Assembly (NCBI RefSeq): GCF_002159335.1
Contig: NZ_NFHP01000002.1
Location: 186,001-250,000 of the forward strand
From: Collinsella sp. An7
GTDB lineage: Bacteria > Actinomycetota > Coriobacteriia > Coriobacteriales > Coriobacteriaceae
Reading direction: 5' to 3'
DNA length: 64,000 bases
The position numbers and the translations under genes are program-made. The notes under the pieces were generated by a model that was not told the origin of the DNA, searched no databases, and worked only from the letters and a program-made list of their open reading frames with translations. The first letter of the stretch is position 1; every line of letters starts with the position of its first letter. Of the stretch, positions 8,178-21,775 are shown piece after piece.

Positions 8178-9887
8178 CTACCCCAGCAAGCCGCCCGCCG
8201 CGGTGGCGAGCGCCACAACTACGCCCACGATGGACTCGCCACCCAACACACCGGACGCTATGACGATTCCCGCCTCATCCGCCTCCTCGCGCGCCGCGCC
8301 GCGCGCGGCCTGCAGACGGTCCCACCCAAGACGCACAAGCGCGCCAAGAACCGTGGTGAGCGTCATATAAAAGGGCAGGTAAACGCCCAGGCCGAGCATC
8401 ATCGAGGGAATGCCTGCAACATAGAGCACCCCGCCCGCCGCAAGCCCGAGCACAAACGCCGGCACGCTCGGAATGCCCGCCACCATGGTGGCGACCACGT
8501 TGGCCTGCGCCGAGACAAAGAGGGCATCCGGACCAAACGCGTTCGGCCCATACGCCGCCACAAGCGCGACGAGCACCGCCACGGCCACGCCCGTGCCGAG
8601 GAGCGCGCCAATCACCTGCCCGATCCACAGCACGTGCGGGTCGGTCCCGATAATCTGCCCCGTTTTGAAGTCGCTCATCACGTCGCCCGCGAGACCGCAG
8701 GCAACGGCGATCACGCCCGCCACAAAGAAGAGCTGCACCTGCGTGGTACTCGAGAGCGCCGCCACCATGAGCAGCACGATGAGCCCAAAGATCTCCATGG
8801 GGTCGATGCCCGACTGACCAACGGACTGCGCGCTCATGACCGCAGTCACGAACGAGAGCGTAACGATCACCGCACATGCCACGGGTGGAAGACGCAGGAC
8901 AAAGGCGAGAACGAGCGCCGCGGCCGCCACCATGAGGGCCAAAAGCCCGGGACGTTCCGTCAACCAGGCAAAGCGGACGCGGCCGGCGCGCTCCCCCGCC
9001 TTCTCGGGCCAGCGGGCCGCCTCCACGTGCCCCGCACCGCGCCCGACGCTGCGACGGCGCCCGCGCCCAAGCACGTGCGCAAGGATGACGTCCTTGAACA
9101 CCACGCCCACACCGGCGCCCATCATGAGCCCCATGCCAAGGCTCGACACAATGCCCTGTGCCGCGGATACATTCCAGAGCCCCAGCGCCGTGCCGCCCGT
9201 CACGATCCCGAGCCAACCAGCCACGGCACCAAATGCCCACCACGCCATCGAGCGGCGTCCCGCAAGAAATCCCACGGCAAGGCGCATCGGCGAGTTCTGG
9301 ATGCCGAGCGCCACACCCGGCAGCGCCGACGACGAGATAAGCGCGGGCATAAGGCCCAAGATGTCGCGTGCCACGCCCCACAGGCCTGCGAGTGCCATGG
9401 ACGCAAAGAGCCGTCGGCCAGTCTCGCCGCCCGCGCGGCTCGCTATCAGAGTCTCGGCCGCCGCCGTGCCGATGGGATACGGCAGATCGGACTGCTCAAC
9501 AAAACGCCGGCGGATCACCGAGGTGCACACGAGCCCCAGGAGCGTGCCCGCGAGCGCCACGGCGAGCATCTCGCCCCAGCTCACCTCGTCGGCAAGGCCC
9601 AAGATCCAGACGCCGGGGATGGTAAAGGCAAGACCGCCCGCAACCATTGAACCCGCGGACATGATGACCTGGGTGATATTCGCTTCGTTAAGGCTTGTGT
9701 TTCCCACGGCGCGCAACAGCACGAGCGCTGTGATGGAGGTAAAGATCGTCGGCCAGGGAAGAGACCCCATCTTAAGGGCCGTGTAGACCGATGAAGCGGT
9801 AATGACGACGCAGCCCACGCAGCCGATAAGGATACCGGCGGCGCTGAGCTGCCCGCGCAGGCTGGCGCGCGTGGCAGGTTTCTGCAT
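8178..9887 (-). CDS. OPT family oligopeptide/metal-chelate transporter
   Basis: A 569-residue polytopic membrane protein with about 14 hydrophobic segments. The N-terminal half has TALKMGSLPWPTIFTSI and the segment NEANITQVIMSAGSMVAGGL; the NEANITQ and PYPIG (SDLPYPIGTAAAE) motifs are characteristic of the prokaryotic OPT/YSL family, whose members import oligopeptides or metal-siderophore-like complexes by proton symport. Length fits prokaryotic members. A basic loop near residues 275-305 (GRGRRRSVGRGAG) probably faces the cytoplasm. The ATG at 9887 follows a GAGGGAGC site. It is divergent from coaX. The substrate cannot be read from the sequence. Confidence 0.85.
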   Translation of the reverse strand: MQKPATRASLRGQLSAAGILIGCVGCVVITASSVYTALKMGSLPWPTIFTSITALVLLRAVGNTSLNEANITQVIMSAGSMVAGGLAFTIPGVWILGLADEVSWGEMLAVALAGTLLGLVCTSVIRRRFVEQSDLPYPIGTAAAETLIASRAGGETGRRLFASMALAGLWGVARDILGLMPALISSSALPGVALGIQNSPMRLAVGFLAGRRSMAWWAFGAVAGWLGIVTGGTALGLWNVSAAQGIVSSLGMGLMMGAGVGVVFKDVILAHVLGRGRRRSVGRGAGHVEAARWPEKAGERAGRVRFAWLTERPGLLALMVAAAALVLAFVLRLPPVACAVIVTLSFVTAVMSAQSVGQSGIDPMEIFGLIVLLMVAALSSTTQVQLFFVAGVIAVACGLAGDVMSDFKTGQIIGTDPHVLWIGQVIGALLGTGVAVAVLVALVAAYGPNAFGPDALFVSAQANVVATMVAGIPSVPAFVLGLAAGGVLYVAGIPSMMLGLGVYLPFYMTLTTVLGALVRLGWDRLQAARGAAREEADEAGIVIASGVLGGESIVGVVVALATAAGGLLG

Positions 9888-10038
9888 AAGTGCTCCCTCG
9901 TATATCCGCTCCCCCTAAAGCGGGGAGTCGGGTTACGGCAATGCCTGCCCAGTATAGCCGAGCCACCGGGGCGTCTGCCGTACAATGTTTGGCGGGAAGG
10001 AACCCTGCACCGTTACGTTGCGCGTCCGAGGAGGACCG

Positions 10039-10869
10039 ATGCCCGATACCGCTACGCAGCACGTGCTCACCGTCGACGTGGGCAATACCACCACCCGCCT
10101 CGGGCTCTTCTGCGTGCGCGGCGCGAGGCGGCGCGGTGCTGGCGCCGGTGCCAACGCCGCGACGCCCGACCTCCTGGGCACCTGCGAGCTCACAACCCCG
10201 GCGCGCATCACCTCCGACGAGGCGCGCATCCAGGTTGCGCAGGCGCTCCACGTGCTACCAAGCGCCGAGGTCAACGGCGCCATGCTCTCGTGCGTGGTCC
10301 CCGCACTCACCGAGACCTGGCGGCGCGCGCTCGAGGTGCTCTCGCCCACGCGACCGCTTGTGGTGGGACCCGGCCTTAAGACCGGCGTGCGTATGCGCTA
10401 TGACGACCCCTCCGAGGTTGGCCCCGACCGCATTGCGGACGTGGTGGCGGCGCGCTCCGCCTACGGGACACCCGTCGTGGTGGTTGACCTGGGAACGACC
10501 ACCAACTTTGAGGTCGTCGATGCAACTGGCACCTTTGCCGGCGGCATCATCGCCCCGGGCATTGCGCTCGGTGCGCAGGCGCTCGCCCAGGCGGCCGCGC
10601 GCCTGCCGCAGATCGAACTCGCCGCACCGGCGCACGTCATAGGCACGAGCACGCGCGCCGCCATGCAGTCGGGTGTGGTCTTTGGCGAGGTCGCGCGTAT
10701 CGACGGGCTGCTTACTGCCCTCATGGCTGAGCTTGGCGAGGAGGCTCCCGTGGTGCTCACCGGCAGCGACGGTGAGCGTATCCAGCCGCTTCTTCGCCAC
10801 ACGGCAACCGTGGACGAAACCCTCACGCTCCGCGGGCTCGCGCTGCTTTGGCAGAACAACCGCCGGTAA
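10039..10869 (+). CDS. coaX: type III pantothenate kinase
   Basis: A 276-residue enzyme of the acetate-kinase/Hsp70 fold that catalyses the first step of coenzyme A synthesis. The family motifs are visible: the phosphate-binding LTVDVGNTTTRLG near the N-terminus, the pantothenate-site GPDRIADVVAA and the second nucleotide loop VVVDLGTTTNFEVV followed by GGIIAPGI. An insertion of about 12 Ala/Gly/Arg-rich residues (RGARRRGAGAGANAA) follows the first motif. GAGGAGGACCG lies directly upstream of the chosen ATG. Type III enzymes need a monovalent cation and resist CoA feedback. It is divergent from the OPT gene. Confidence 0.95.
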   Translation: MPDTATQHVLTVDVGNTTTRLGLFCVRGARRRGAGAGANAATPDLLGTCELTTPARITSDEARIQVAQALHVLPSAEVNGAMLSCVVPALTETWRRALEVLSPTRPLVVGPGLKTGVRMRYDDPSEVGPDRIADVVAARSAYGTPVVVVDLGTTTNFEVVDATGTFAGGIIAPGIALGAQALAQAAARLPQIELAAPAHVIGTSTRAAMQSGVVFGEVARIDGLLTALMAELGEEAPVVLTGSDGERIQPLLRHTATVDETLTLRGLALLWQNNRR

Positions 10870-10992
10870 CGAGGCGGCCCGCAGCGAATCGAGCTTGATG
10901 CTACGCTGGTATGCATTTTTAGCTCGGGATATGCAGAGTTATGTATGGATCCGCCAGCCGCGATCTTGTCGGGGCGCAAACGGCCGGCCCAT

Positions 10993-11141
10993 GGTCAAAA
11001 TCCCGAGAAATCAACGATTCCAGGGGCCGCACCGGACGCATGGCGAGCGGGCGGGCGCGTGCCGATACCAAAACCGCAGGTCGCGTTTTATGCATAGCCG
11101 CTACCCGATGGCCGAATCGTTGATTTCTCCGAATTTTGACC
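10993..11141. repeat. long inverted repeat, 28-bp arms (TGGTCAAAAT family)
   Basis: The left arm 10993-11020 starts GGTCAAAAT and ends GAAATCAACGATTC. The right arm 11114-11141 is its reverse complement at 26 of 28 positions. The 93-base centre has no coding capacity. The arms resemble the inverted repeat at 47730-47848, so this may be a small non-autonomous mobile element or a conserved structured element. Confidence 0.75.
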
Positions 11142-11271
11142 ACCCGGGACATCCCTGCAAGCAAAACGAGAGCAGCAGCTGCCCCACTTGGCTGGATATG
11201 AGGTGTCAACCCGACGAGAATGCCACATCGCCGGGAAGGTGCGTCTGCGACGGCGGGGCGCCCCGCTGGCG

Positions 11272-11509
11272 GATTGACAAACCGTAGCGAAACTTCGCCA
11301 CGCCCCGAAATTCCACCACGCATCGTCAATCTATCGGACCGAGCGACGCCCCCGTCTGACGAACCGCCGCAGAACTTCGCGGCGGCGCCGAGTACCACCG
11401 CAGATCGTCAAACGAGAAGCCGACAACCCGTCCAAGATTGACCAAGCGCAGGGAAACCGAAGCGCCGCGCACCCGACAACCGGTTGCGCGGCGCTTCGTC
11501 AAACTATCC
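11272..11509. repeat. three tandem imperfect repeats with exact 82-bp period
   Basis: Units begin at 11272, 11354 and 11436 with GATTGAC, GTCTGAC and GATTGAC. They share an AACTTCGC-type block, a CCACC-type block and an end like ATCGTCAA. The ends of a unit are mutually complementary (TTGAC ... GTCAA). The third unit carries a 13-bp hairpin, GAAGCGCCGCGCA on the minus strand, which could end glnN transcription. The period is not a multiple of three, so this is not a coding repeat. Confidence 0.7.
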
Positions 11510-11666
11510 AGTGGTGGACGAGTGAGCCCCAGAGGTGCGATGTCCGGCCCCAGGGGCTCCGTCCGGATTCCCCGGGTGCCGCAGACCGCCGCGAACGAGG
11601 AGGGCATAGGCCTTCGCGCCATGCCCGACGAGTGAACGGCGAGGTGCGGTGCCCGGGGAAGCCTGG

Positions 11667-13757
11667 CTAGACGTAGAAGAGGATGTCGTCGTAGGTCGGC
11701 ACCGGCCAGTAGTCCTCAGCGACGATCTCCTCCATGGCGTCCACGGTCATGCGCAGCGCCTCCATAGCGGGCGCGACCTCGTGCGCGTAGCAGTTGGCCT
11801 GCTCCTGCGCATCCACGATGGCCTCTGCCTTGGTGTGCACCGAGACGAGCGCCGCTATGGCCTCGTTGATGTGCGTGATGCCGTCGCAAAGCGCGTTCAG
11901 CGTCTTCTGCTCCCACTCCATGGCGGCGTCGGCGCCCGCGGCGCGGATGGTCTCCAGACCCTTGGCAACCTTGGTGGCGTACGCGGTGATGACGGGACGA
12001 TACGTGCGGCGCGCCTCGCGCACCATGGTCGTGGCCTCGATGTTCATGAGCTTGTTGTACTTCTCGAGCTTGGCCTCGTAGCGGCTGAAGGCCTCGGTCT
12101 CGCTGAGCACGCCCATGCGCTCCCACAGCGCCACGTTCTTGGGCGCAATCATGGCAGGCAGCGCATCGGCCGTGGTGCGCAGGTTGGCCAGGCCGCGGCG
12201 CTCGGCCTCGACCTGCCACTCCTCGGAGTAGCCGTCGCCCGAGAAGAGGATGCGGCGGTGCTCGTTCAGGCTCTTCTTGCAGTACTCGAGCGCCGCGTCG
12301 GCAAAGTCGTCCACGGCCACGCCCTCGAGCGCGTCGGCAAAGTGCATGAGCGCCTCGGCTACAGCGGTGTCGAGCACGAGGTTGCAATCGCTTGGGTTGG
12401 CCTCGGAGCCCACCGCGCGGAACTCAAACTTGTTGCCGGTAAAGGCGAAGGGCGAGGTGCGGTTGCGGTCGGTGTTGTCCTGCTGGAGCTTGGGCAGCAC
12501 GTCGGCGCCCAGGTCGAGCACGCCGTGCTGCGCGTGCACGGAGGCCTTGCCGTCCATGATCTTCTGCACGACCTCGGTGAGCTGGTCGCCCAAGAAGATC
12601 GAGATGATCGCCGGGGGCGCCTCGTTAGCGCCCAGACGGTGATCGTTGCCGCACGAGGCGGCCGACATGCGCAGAAGGTCCTGGTAGTTGTCCACAGCCT
12701 CGATCACCGCAGTGAGGAAGACCACAAACTGCAGGTTCTCGAGCGGGGTATCGCCGGGATCGAGCAGGTTCTCGTCCTCGGTAGCGAGCGACCAGTTGTT
12801 GTGCTTGCCCGAGCCGTTGATGCCCTCAAAGGGCTTCTCGTGCAGCAGGCACACAAGGTCGTGGCGGCTCGCGATGAGCTTCATCTTCTCCATGATGAGG
12901 AGGTTGTTGTCCACGGCCTGGTTGAGATCGGAGTAGACGGGAGCGAGCTCGTGCTGGCAGGGAGCGACCTCGTTGTGCTTGGTCTTGGAGGGAATGCCGA
13001 GCGCCCAGAGTTCGTTGTCGAGGTCCTTCATGTACTTGGAGACCGAGGGGCGGATGGCGCCGAAGTAGTGCTCCTCGAGCTCCTGGCCCTTGCAGGGCGG
13101 CGCGCCAAAGAGCGTGCGCCCGCAGATGACGAGGTCACGGCGACGGCGGTAGGCATCCTTCTTGATGATGAAGTACTCCTGCTCATCGCCCACCGAGGGA
13201 ACAACGCGCTTGGGATATTTGCCAAAGAGCGCGAGCACGCGCTTGGCCTGGGTGTCGAGCACCTTCATCGAGCGTAGAAGCGGGGTCTTCTTGTCGAGCG
13301 CCTCACCGTTGTAGGAGCAAAACGCCGTGGGGATGCAGAGCACGTCGTCTTTGATGAAGGCCGGGCTCGTGGGGTCCCAAGCGGTGTAGCCGCGCGCCTC
13401 AAAGGTCGCACGCAGGCCGCCGTTGGGGAAGCTCGACGCATCGGGCTCGCCCTTGATGAGCGCCTTGCCGGTGAACTTGGTGATGGCCGTGCCGTCGCCC
13501 ACGGGCTCGAGGAAGCTGTCGTGCTTCTCGCTCGTAATGCCCGAGAGTGGCTGGAACCAGTGCGCGTAGTGGGTGGCGCCCTGCTCGAGCGCCCAGGTCT
13601 TCATGGCGTGCGCGACGGCGTTGGCCACGTCGAGGTCGAGCGGCTCGCCCCCCTCGATGGTGGCGAAGAGACGCTTCCACACGTCCTTGGGGAGGTACTC
13701 CTTCATCACGTGCTCGGAGAACACCTTGGTTCCGTAGCGCTCGGTCAGATTCGCCAT
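11667..13757 (-). CDS. glnN: glutamine synthetase, type III
   Basis: A 696-residue glutamine synthetase of the large GSIII class, which makes glutamine from glutamate, ammonia and ATP and forms dodecamers. Diagnostic sequences include FQPLSGITSEKHDSF, the GSIII-specific FEGINGSGKHNNWSL and ANEAPPAIISIFLG. Length matches the usual 700. The ATG at 13757 follows AGGGAGC; eleven upstream in-frame codons lack a ribosome site. It is divergent from gltB across 577 bases, giving a GS-GOGAT nitrogen assimilation locus. No adenylylation tyrosine of the GSI type is expected in this class. The shared intergenic region carries a phased pentamer array that may control it. Confidence 0.95.
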   Translation of the reverse strand: MANLTERYGTKVFSEHVMKEYLPKDVWKRLFATIEGGEPLDLDVANAVAHAMKTWALEQGATHYAHWFQPLSGITSEKHDSFLEPVGDGTAITKFTGKALIKGEPDASSFPNGGLRATFEARGYTAWDPTSPAFIKDDVLCIPTAFCSYNGEALDKKTPLLRSMKVLDTQAKRVLALFGKYPKRVVPSVGDEQEYFIIKKDAYRRRRDLVICGRTLFGAPPCKGQELEEHYFGAIRPSVSKYMKDLDNELWALGIPSKTKHNEVAPCQHELAPVYSDLNQAVDNNLLIMEKMKLIASRHDLVCLLHEKPFEGINGSGKHNNWSLATEDENLLDPGDTPLENLQFVVFLTAVIEAVDNYQDLLRMSAASCGNDHRLGANEAPPAIISIFLGDQLTEVVQKIMDGKASVHAQHGVLDLGADVLPKLQQDNTDRNRTSPFAFTGNKFEFRAVGSEANPSDCNLVLDTAVAEALMHFADALEGVAVDDFADAALEYCKKSLNEHRRILFSGDGYSEEWQVEAERRGLANLRTTADALPAMIAPKNVALWERMGVLSETEAFSRYEAKLEKYNKLMNIEATTMVREARRTYRPVITAYATKVAKGLETIRAAGADAAMEWEQKTLNALCDGITHINEAIAALVSVHTKAEAIVDAQEQANCYAHEVAPAMEALRMTVDAMEEIVAEDYWPVPTYDDILFYV

Positions 13758-14334
13758 GCGTGAGCTCCCTTCATCGTGGCGGCACGGCACAACACACCCG
13801 CGGAACGCTGGTAGAGGGGCCGATCGCCCGGTGCCGCCCGGAGCCGTCGCGCGGCACCGGGTGCACGGGCCCGCCCGAACGCGCCGTCGCGAGCGTGTTG
13901 CCGGTGCAAAACATACTGCAAAGGGTACACGAGCGCGCCCGCACGCAGGGCGGCAACACGGTGGGCTCGCAAAAAATCATCGCCCGCGGGGTTATCGCTG
14001 CCGCACGAACCCCAATCCGCGAGGTCGCGGGGCATTGCCGCAGCCGCCAGGCCAAGCGCACGCGCCCGACCGGGGTCGAAACGAAGCGGAAACACGCTTG
14101 CAAACCGACGGCAACCGGACGGAAAACCCGCCGCAACCCGCAACCCCTACGATGGGCGGGCTGCAGTCTCGCTCTCGGGCTGCCGGGTGTCGGCAATCGC
14201 GCGCCGGCCCGACCGCACCCGGCAGAGCTCGGCCGGCGCCGCCAGCTCAACGTGTCGACCTGCCCGGCGCCACCAACCCGGCCCCGCCGAGAAGCCAGAC
14301 CGCCCCTGACCCCCAAGTACCCTGTGGAGGACCC
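13758..14334. other. 577-base divergent regulatory region between glnN and gltB
   Basis: No gene is credible here. It should contain both promoters. The TGCAAAACATACTGCA stretch at about 13910-13925 is the most A/T-rich part and partly palindromic. A six-fold 11-bp-phased pentamer array lies at 14078-14137. A GCACCGGGTGC-type inverted repeat lies near 13828-13865. Promoter hexamers could not be fixed with confidence. Confidence 0.55.
14078..14137. promoter_or_regulatory. 11-bp-phased pentamer array, possible nitrogen-regulator operator
   Basis: Pentamers GAAAC, GAAAC, GCAAA, GCAAC, GAAAA, GCAAC begin at 14078, 14089, 14100, 14111, 14122 and 14133, each followed by six bases. The 5+6 spacing and the GAAAC half-site match the layout of actinobacterial GlnR boxes (GTnAC-n6-GAAAC repeated). 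The location between glnN and gltB fits nitrogen control. The regulator is not in this window. Confidence 0.45.
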
Positions 14335-18954
<4,620 letters not shown>

Positions 18955-19120
18955 GACGGCGGGCCGGCGGGCATCCGGGCGGGCTCGGCGCGGCGGTCGG
19001 CGCGAACGGAGCGCCCCGCCTGAACTCGGGCCGCGGACCTTGGGGCTCCGGCGGGCGTACGGCCGACACAGGCAACTCCACCGGCCGGCCCGCGCCAACG
19101 CCCCGCAGCGCGACTTCATA

Positions 19121-19181
19121 CACACGACCCTTCCAGCACGTCCCCTTCAGTACGACCTTCTCTGCACGACCCCTTACGACG
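19121..19181. repeat. short tandem repeat (about 14-15 bp) upstream of gltD
   Basis: Four or five degenerate copies of CACGACCCCTTC-like sequence (ACACGACCCTTC, GCACGTCCCCTTC, GTACGACCTTC, GCACGACCCCTT) run directly into the gltD ribosome-binding site. The stretch is C-rich and would form an unstructured pyrimidine-rich leader. Function unknown. Confidence 0.5.
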
Positions 19182-19193
19182 AAAGGAACCGAT

Positions 19194-20705
19194 ATGGGTA
19201 AGCCGGGAGCGTTTCTTACGCACGACCGCGCGGTGCACCAGCTGCGCCCCGTATCCGAGCGCACGCGCGACTACGATCCGCTCTACGTGGAGCTTGGCGA
19301 GGCGGAGCGCCGCGTGCAGGCGAGCCGCTGCATGATGTGCGGCGTGGCCTTCTGCCAGACCGGGCACCCCTTTGGACGGGCGCGCTCGAGCGGATGCCCG
19401 CTCCACAACCTCATCCCCGAGTGGAACGACCTCGTGTGGCGCGGACGCTGGGCCGAGGCCGCCAAGCGCCTGGCGCTGACCTCGCCGCTGCCCGAGTTTA
19501 CGAGCCGCGTGTGCCCCGCCCCCTGCGAAGCCGCGTGCAACCTCGGCTCGGTTGAGGGCGAGCCGACGGCCATCCACGATACCGAGCGCGCCATCTCCGA
19601 CTGGGAGTGGGCCCACGGCGGACCGGCCCCCTTTACCGCCGGCGAGCTCGGGCCGGACGCCCCGCGCGTGGCCGTGGTGGGCTCGGGCCCAGCGGGGCTC
19701 GCCTGCGCCTGGGAGCTCGCGCGGCGCGGCTGCCGCGTTGATGTGGTGGAGCGCGCCGACCGCGCAGGGGGCCTCCTTATGTACGGCATCCCCAACATGA
19801 AGCTCGAGAAGAGCGTGGTGGACCGGCGCGTCGAGCTCATGCGCGAGCGCGGCATCGCCTTCCGGCTCGAGACGGACGCCACCGACCCAGCGGTCGCCGA
19901 GGAGCTTTTGAATGCGTACGACGCCGTGGTGGTTGCCGCCGGTGCACGGAACGCGCGCACACTTGCCGTGCCGGGCATGGACGCCTCGGGCGTGGTCCTT
20001 GCCCTCGACTACCTTACCGAGGCAACGCGTGCGCTCTTGGACGGCCGCGAGAGCGCCCTCAGCGCAGCGGGGCTCGACGTGGTGGTCATTGGCGGGGGCG
20101 ACACCGGCAACGACTGCGTGGGCACGGCGGTGCGCCAGGGGGCGCGGAGCGTCCGGCAGATCGAGGTCATGCCCGAGCCGCCGGCCGAGCGTCTGCCCGG
20201 CAACCCCTGGCCCGAGTGGCCGAACGTCCGCAAGACCGACTACGGCCAAGAGGAGGCGCAGGCGCTCATGGGCGGCGAGATGCGCGCCTGGAGCGTGGAT
20301 ACGCTCGAGGTTCTGCTCGACGCCGACGGACAGGCGCGGGCGCTCAAGGTGGCCGACCTCGACTGGACGGGCGGGCGCGCCCAGCGCATCGCCGGGACAG
20401 AGCGGGAGCTGCCCACGCAGCTCGTGCTCATCGCGTGCGGGTTTATGGGGCCCGAGGCCAGCGTGCTCGAGGCCTTTGACGTGATGCTACCCGAGCCCGG
20501 CGCCGGCCGACCACTGCCTGTGATGACCACCGCGGGCGGGCACCGCTGCCGTCTGCGGGATGCTGCGCGTGGCGACGGCGCTGAGGCGCGGCGGGCAAGC
20601 ATCTGGGCCTGCGGAGACGCCCGCAACGGTGCATCGCTGGTGGTAAATGCCATCGCCGATGCCCTCACCTGCGCACACGAGCTCGCTGAGGAACTCGGCC
20701 TGTAG
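19194..20705 (+). CDS. gltD: glutamate synthase, small subunit (NAD(P)H-dependent)
   Basis: A 503-residue GOGAT beta subunit that passes electrons from NAD(P)H through FAD and two 4Fe-4S clusters to GltB. The N-terminal cysteine sets are visible (SRCMMCGVAFC, then CPAPCEAAC), followed by the FAD-binding loop VAVVGSGPAGLACAWELA near residue 160 and the NAD(P)-binding loop VVVIGGGDTGNDC near 295. The ATG at 19194 follows GAAAGGAACC. A palindromic repeat begins two bases after its stop codon. Paired with gltB. Confidence 0.96.
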   Translation: MGKPGAFLTHDRAVHQLRPVSERTRDYDPLYVELGEAERRVQASRCMMCGVAFCQTGHPFGRARSSGCPLHNLIPEWNDLVWRGRWAEAAKRLALTSPLPEFTSRVCPAPCEAACNLGSVEGEPTAIHDTERAISDWEWAHGGPAPFTAGELGPDAPRVAVVGSGPAGLACAWELARRGCRVDVVERADRAGGLLMYGIPNMKLEKSVVDRRVELMRERGIAFRLETDATDPAVAEELLNAYDAVVVAAGARNARTLAVPGMDASGVVLALDYLTEATRALLDGRESALSAAGLDVVVIGGGDTGNDCVGTAVRQGARSVRQIEVMPEPPAERLPGNPWPEWPNVRKTDYGQEEAQALMGGEMRAWSVDTLEVLLDADGQARALKVADLDWTGGRAQRIAGTERELPTQLVLIACGFMGPEASVLEAFDVMLPEPGAGRPLPVMTTAGGHRCRLRDAARGDGAEARRASIWACGDARNGASLVVNAIADALTCAHELAEELGL

Positions 20706-20706
20706 C

Positions 20707-20776
20707 GGTGGGAAAATGGGGACGGGTGCGTTTTTCTCACTTTTGGGAAAATGGCACCCGTCCCCATTTTCCCACC
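20707..20776. repeat. palindromic repeat of the GGGGACGGGTGC family, copy 2
   Basis: A perfect 23-bp inverted repeat: 20707-20729 (GGTGGGAAAATGGGGACGGG and TGC) against 20754-20776. The 24-base centre GTTTTTCTCACTTTTGGGAA repeats part of the arm and is shared with the copy at 35640. It starts immediately after gltD and may also end its transcription. Confidence 0.85.
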
Positions 20777-20896
20777 GTCCGCGTGAACACTCGGTTTCCC
20801 GCCCGTATCGGGCCCGGACACGCGCGCGAGCGGTGTATGATTCGGGCATTTCCGCCGCGACGCCGAGTGCGCCGCCCGCACACCGGAGGGACGCCG

Positions 20897-21772
20897 ATGA
20901 GAGTCGATCAAATATTCCACGAGGCCAAGGCTGCAGGGCGCGCGCCCGTCTCGTTTGAGATGTTCCCGCCCAAAGGCGAGCTCACGCTCGAGCGCGCCCA
21001 CACCGCCGCCGAGGCGCTCAGCGCCTGCGGGCCCGACTTTATCAGCGTGACGTGCTCGGCCGGTGGCACGGGCAATTCGAGCGCCACCGCCCAGATCGCC
21101 GCCATGATCTCGCACGACTTTGGCGTGAGCGCCGTCGCCCACCTTACGGGCATCGGCCTCACCCGGGGCGACCTTGCCGAGCGCATCGAGGCGTACCGCG
21201 CGGCGGGCGTAGAGAACGTGCTCGCGCTCCGCGGTGACCGCCCGCAGGGAGCCGCGCTGCCCGAGGGGGACTTCTCCTATGCGGCGGAGATCATCCCCGC
21301 GCTTGCCGAAGCCGGCTTCTGCGTGGGCGCCGCCGCCTATCCCGAGGGGCACATCGAGTGCGACGACCTCGCCGAGAGCATCCGGCACCTGCGGCTCAAG
21401 CAAGATGCCGGCGCGAGCTTCTTTGTGACGCAGCTCTGCTTTGACAACGAGACCATCTACCGCTTTCTCGACCTCGCCGAGCGCGCCGGCATAACCGCGC
21501 CCATCACCATCGGCATCATGCCGTTTATGGGAAAACAGCAGATCACGCGCACGGTCTTTCTGTGCGGCACATCGCTGCCCTCCCCCGTCATCAAGATTCT
21601 CGCCCGCTACGAGGACGACCCCGAGAGCCTCATGGCAGCGGGCATCGACTACGCGCGCCGCCAGCTCGAGGATCTCGCCGCGCACGGAGTAGACGGCTGC
21701 CACATCTACACTATGAACCGTCCCTCCGTCGCGCGGGCGGCGATGGCGGCCCTGCGCGGCGACGCGGCGTAA
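20897..21772 (+). CDS. metF: 5,10-methylenetetrahydrofolate reductase
   Basis: A 291-residue TIM-barrel flavoenzyme that makes 5-methyl-THF for methionine synthase. Family marks are VSFEMFPPKGE near the N-terminus (catalytic Glu), LTGIGLTRGDL, NVLALRGDRPQ and FFVTQLCFDNE. Length is typical. The ATG follows CGGAGGGACG. A TATGAT -10-like sequence preceded by TG lies at 20835-20842 and could start this operon. The next gene begins three bases after the stop, so metF, the reactivation protein and probably metH form one unit. Confidence 0.96.
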   Translation: MRVDQIFHEAKAAGRAPVSFEMFPPKGELTLERAHTAAEALSACGPDFISVTCSAGGTGNSSATAQIAAMISHDFGVSAVAHLTGIGLTRGDLAERIEAYRAAGVENVLALRGDRPQGAALPEGDFSYAAEIIPALAEAGFCVGAAAYPEGHIECDDLAESIRHLRLKQDAGASFFVTQLCFDNETIYRFLDLAERAGITAPITIGIMPFMGKQQITRTVFLCGTSLPSPVIKILARYEDDPESLMAAGIDYARRQLEDLAAHGVDGCHIYTMNRPSVARAAMAALRGDAA

Positions 21773-21775
21773 GCG

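Larger units (their letters stand above)
10870..11666. other. 797-base repeat-rich non-coding island
   Basis: Between the convergent ends of coaX and glnN there is no credible gene. The region holds a 149-base inverted repeat (10993-11141), a palindromic GGCGGGGCGCCCCGC at 11253-11267, three tandem 82-base repeats (11272-11509), and a short hairpin AGCCCC ... GGGGCT near 11525-11558. Open frames crossing it are composed of repeat sequence. Terminators for coaX and glnN should lie here but no classical stem plus T-tract stands out, apart from the 13-bp stem inside the third tandem unit. Confidence 0.7.

Noticed and set aside
11326-11622. Minus-strand 98-codon frame downstream of glnN
   Set aside because: It is made of the 82-bp repeats; the period is not a multiple of three, so the frame changes between units and no protein is conserved.
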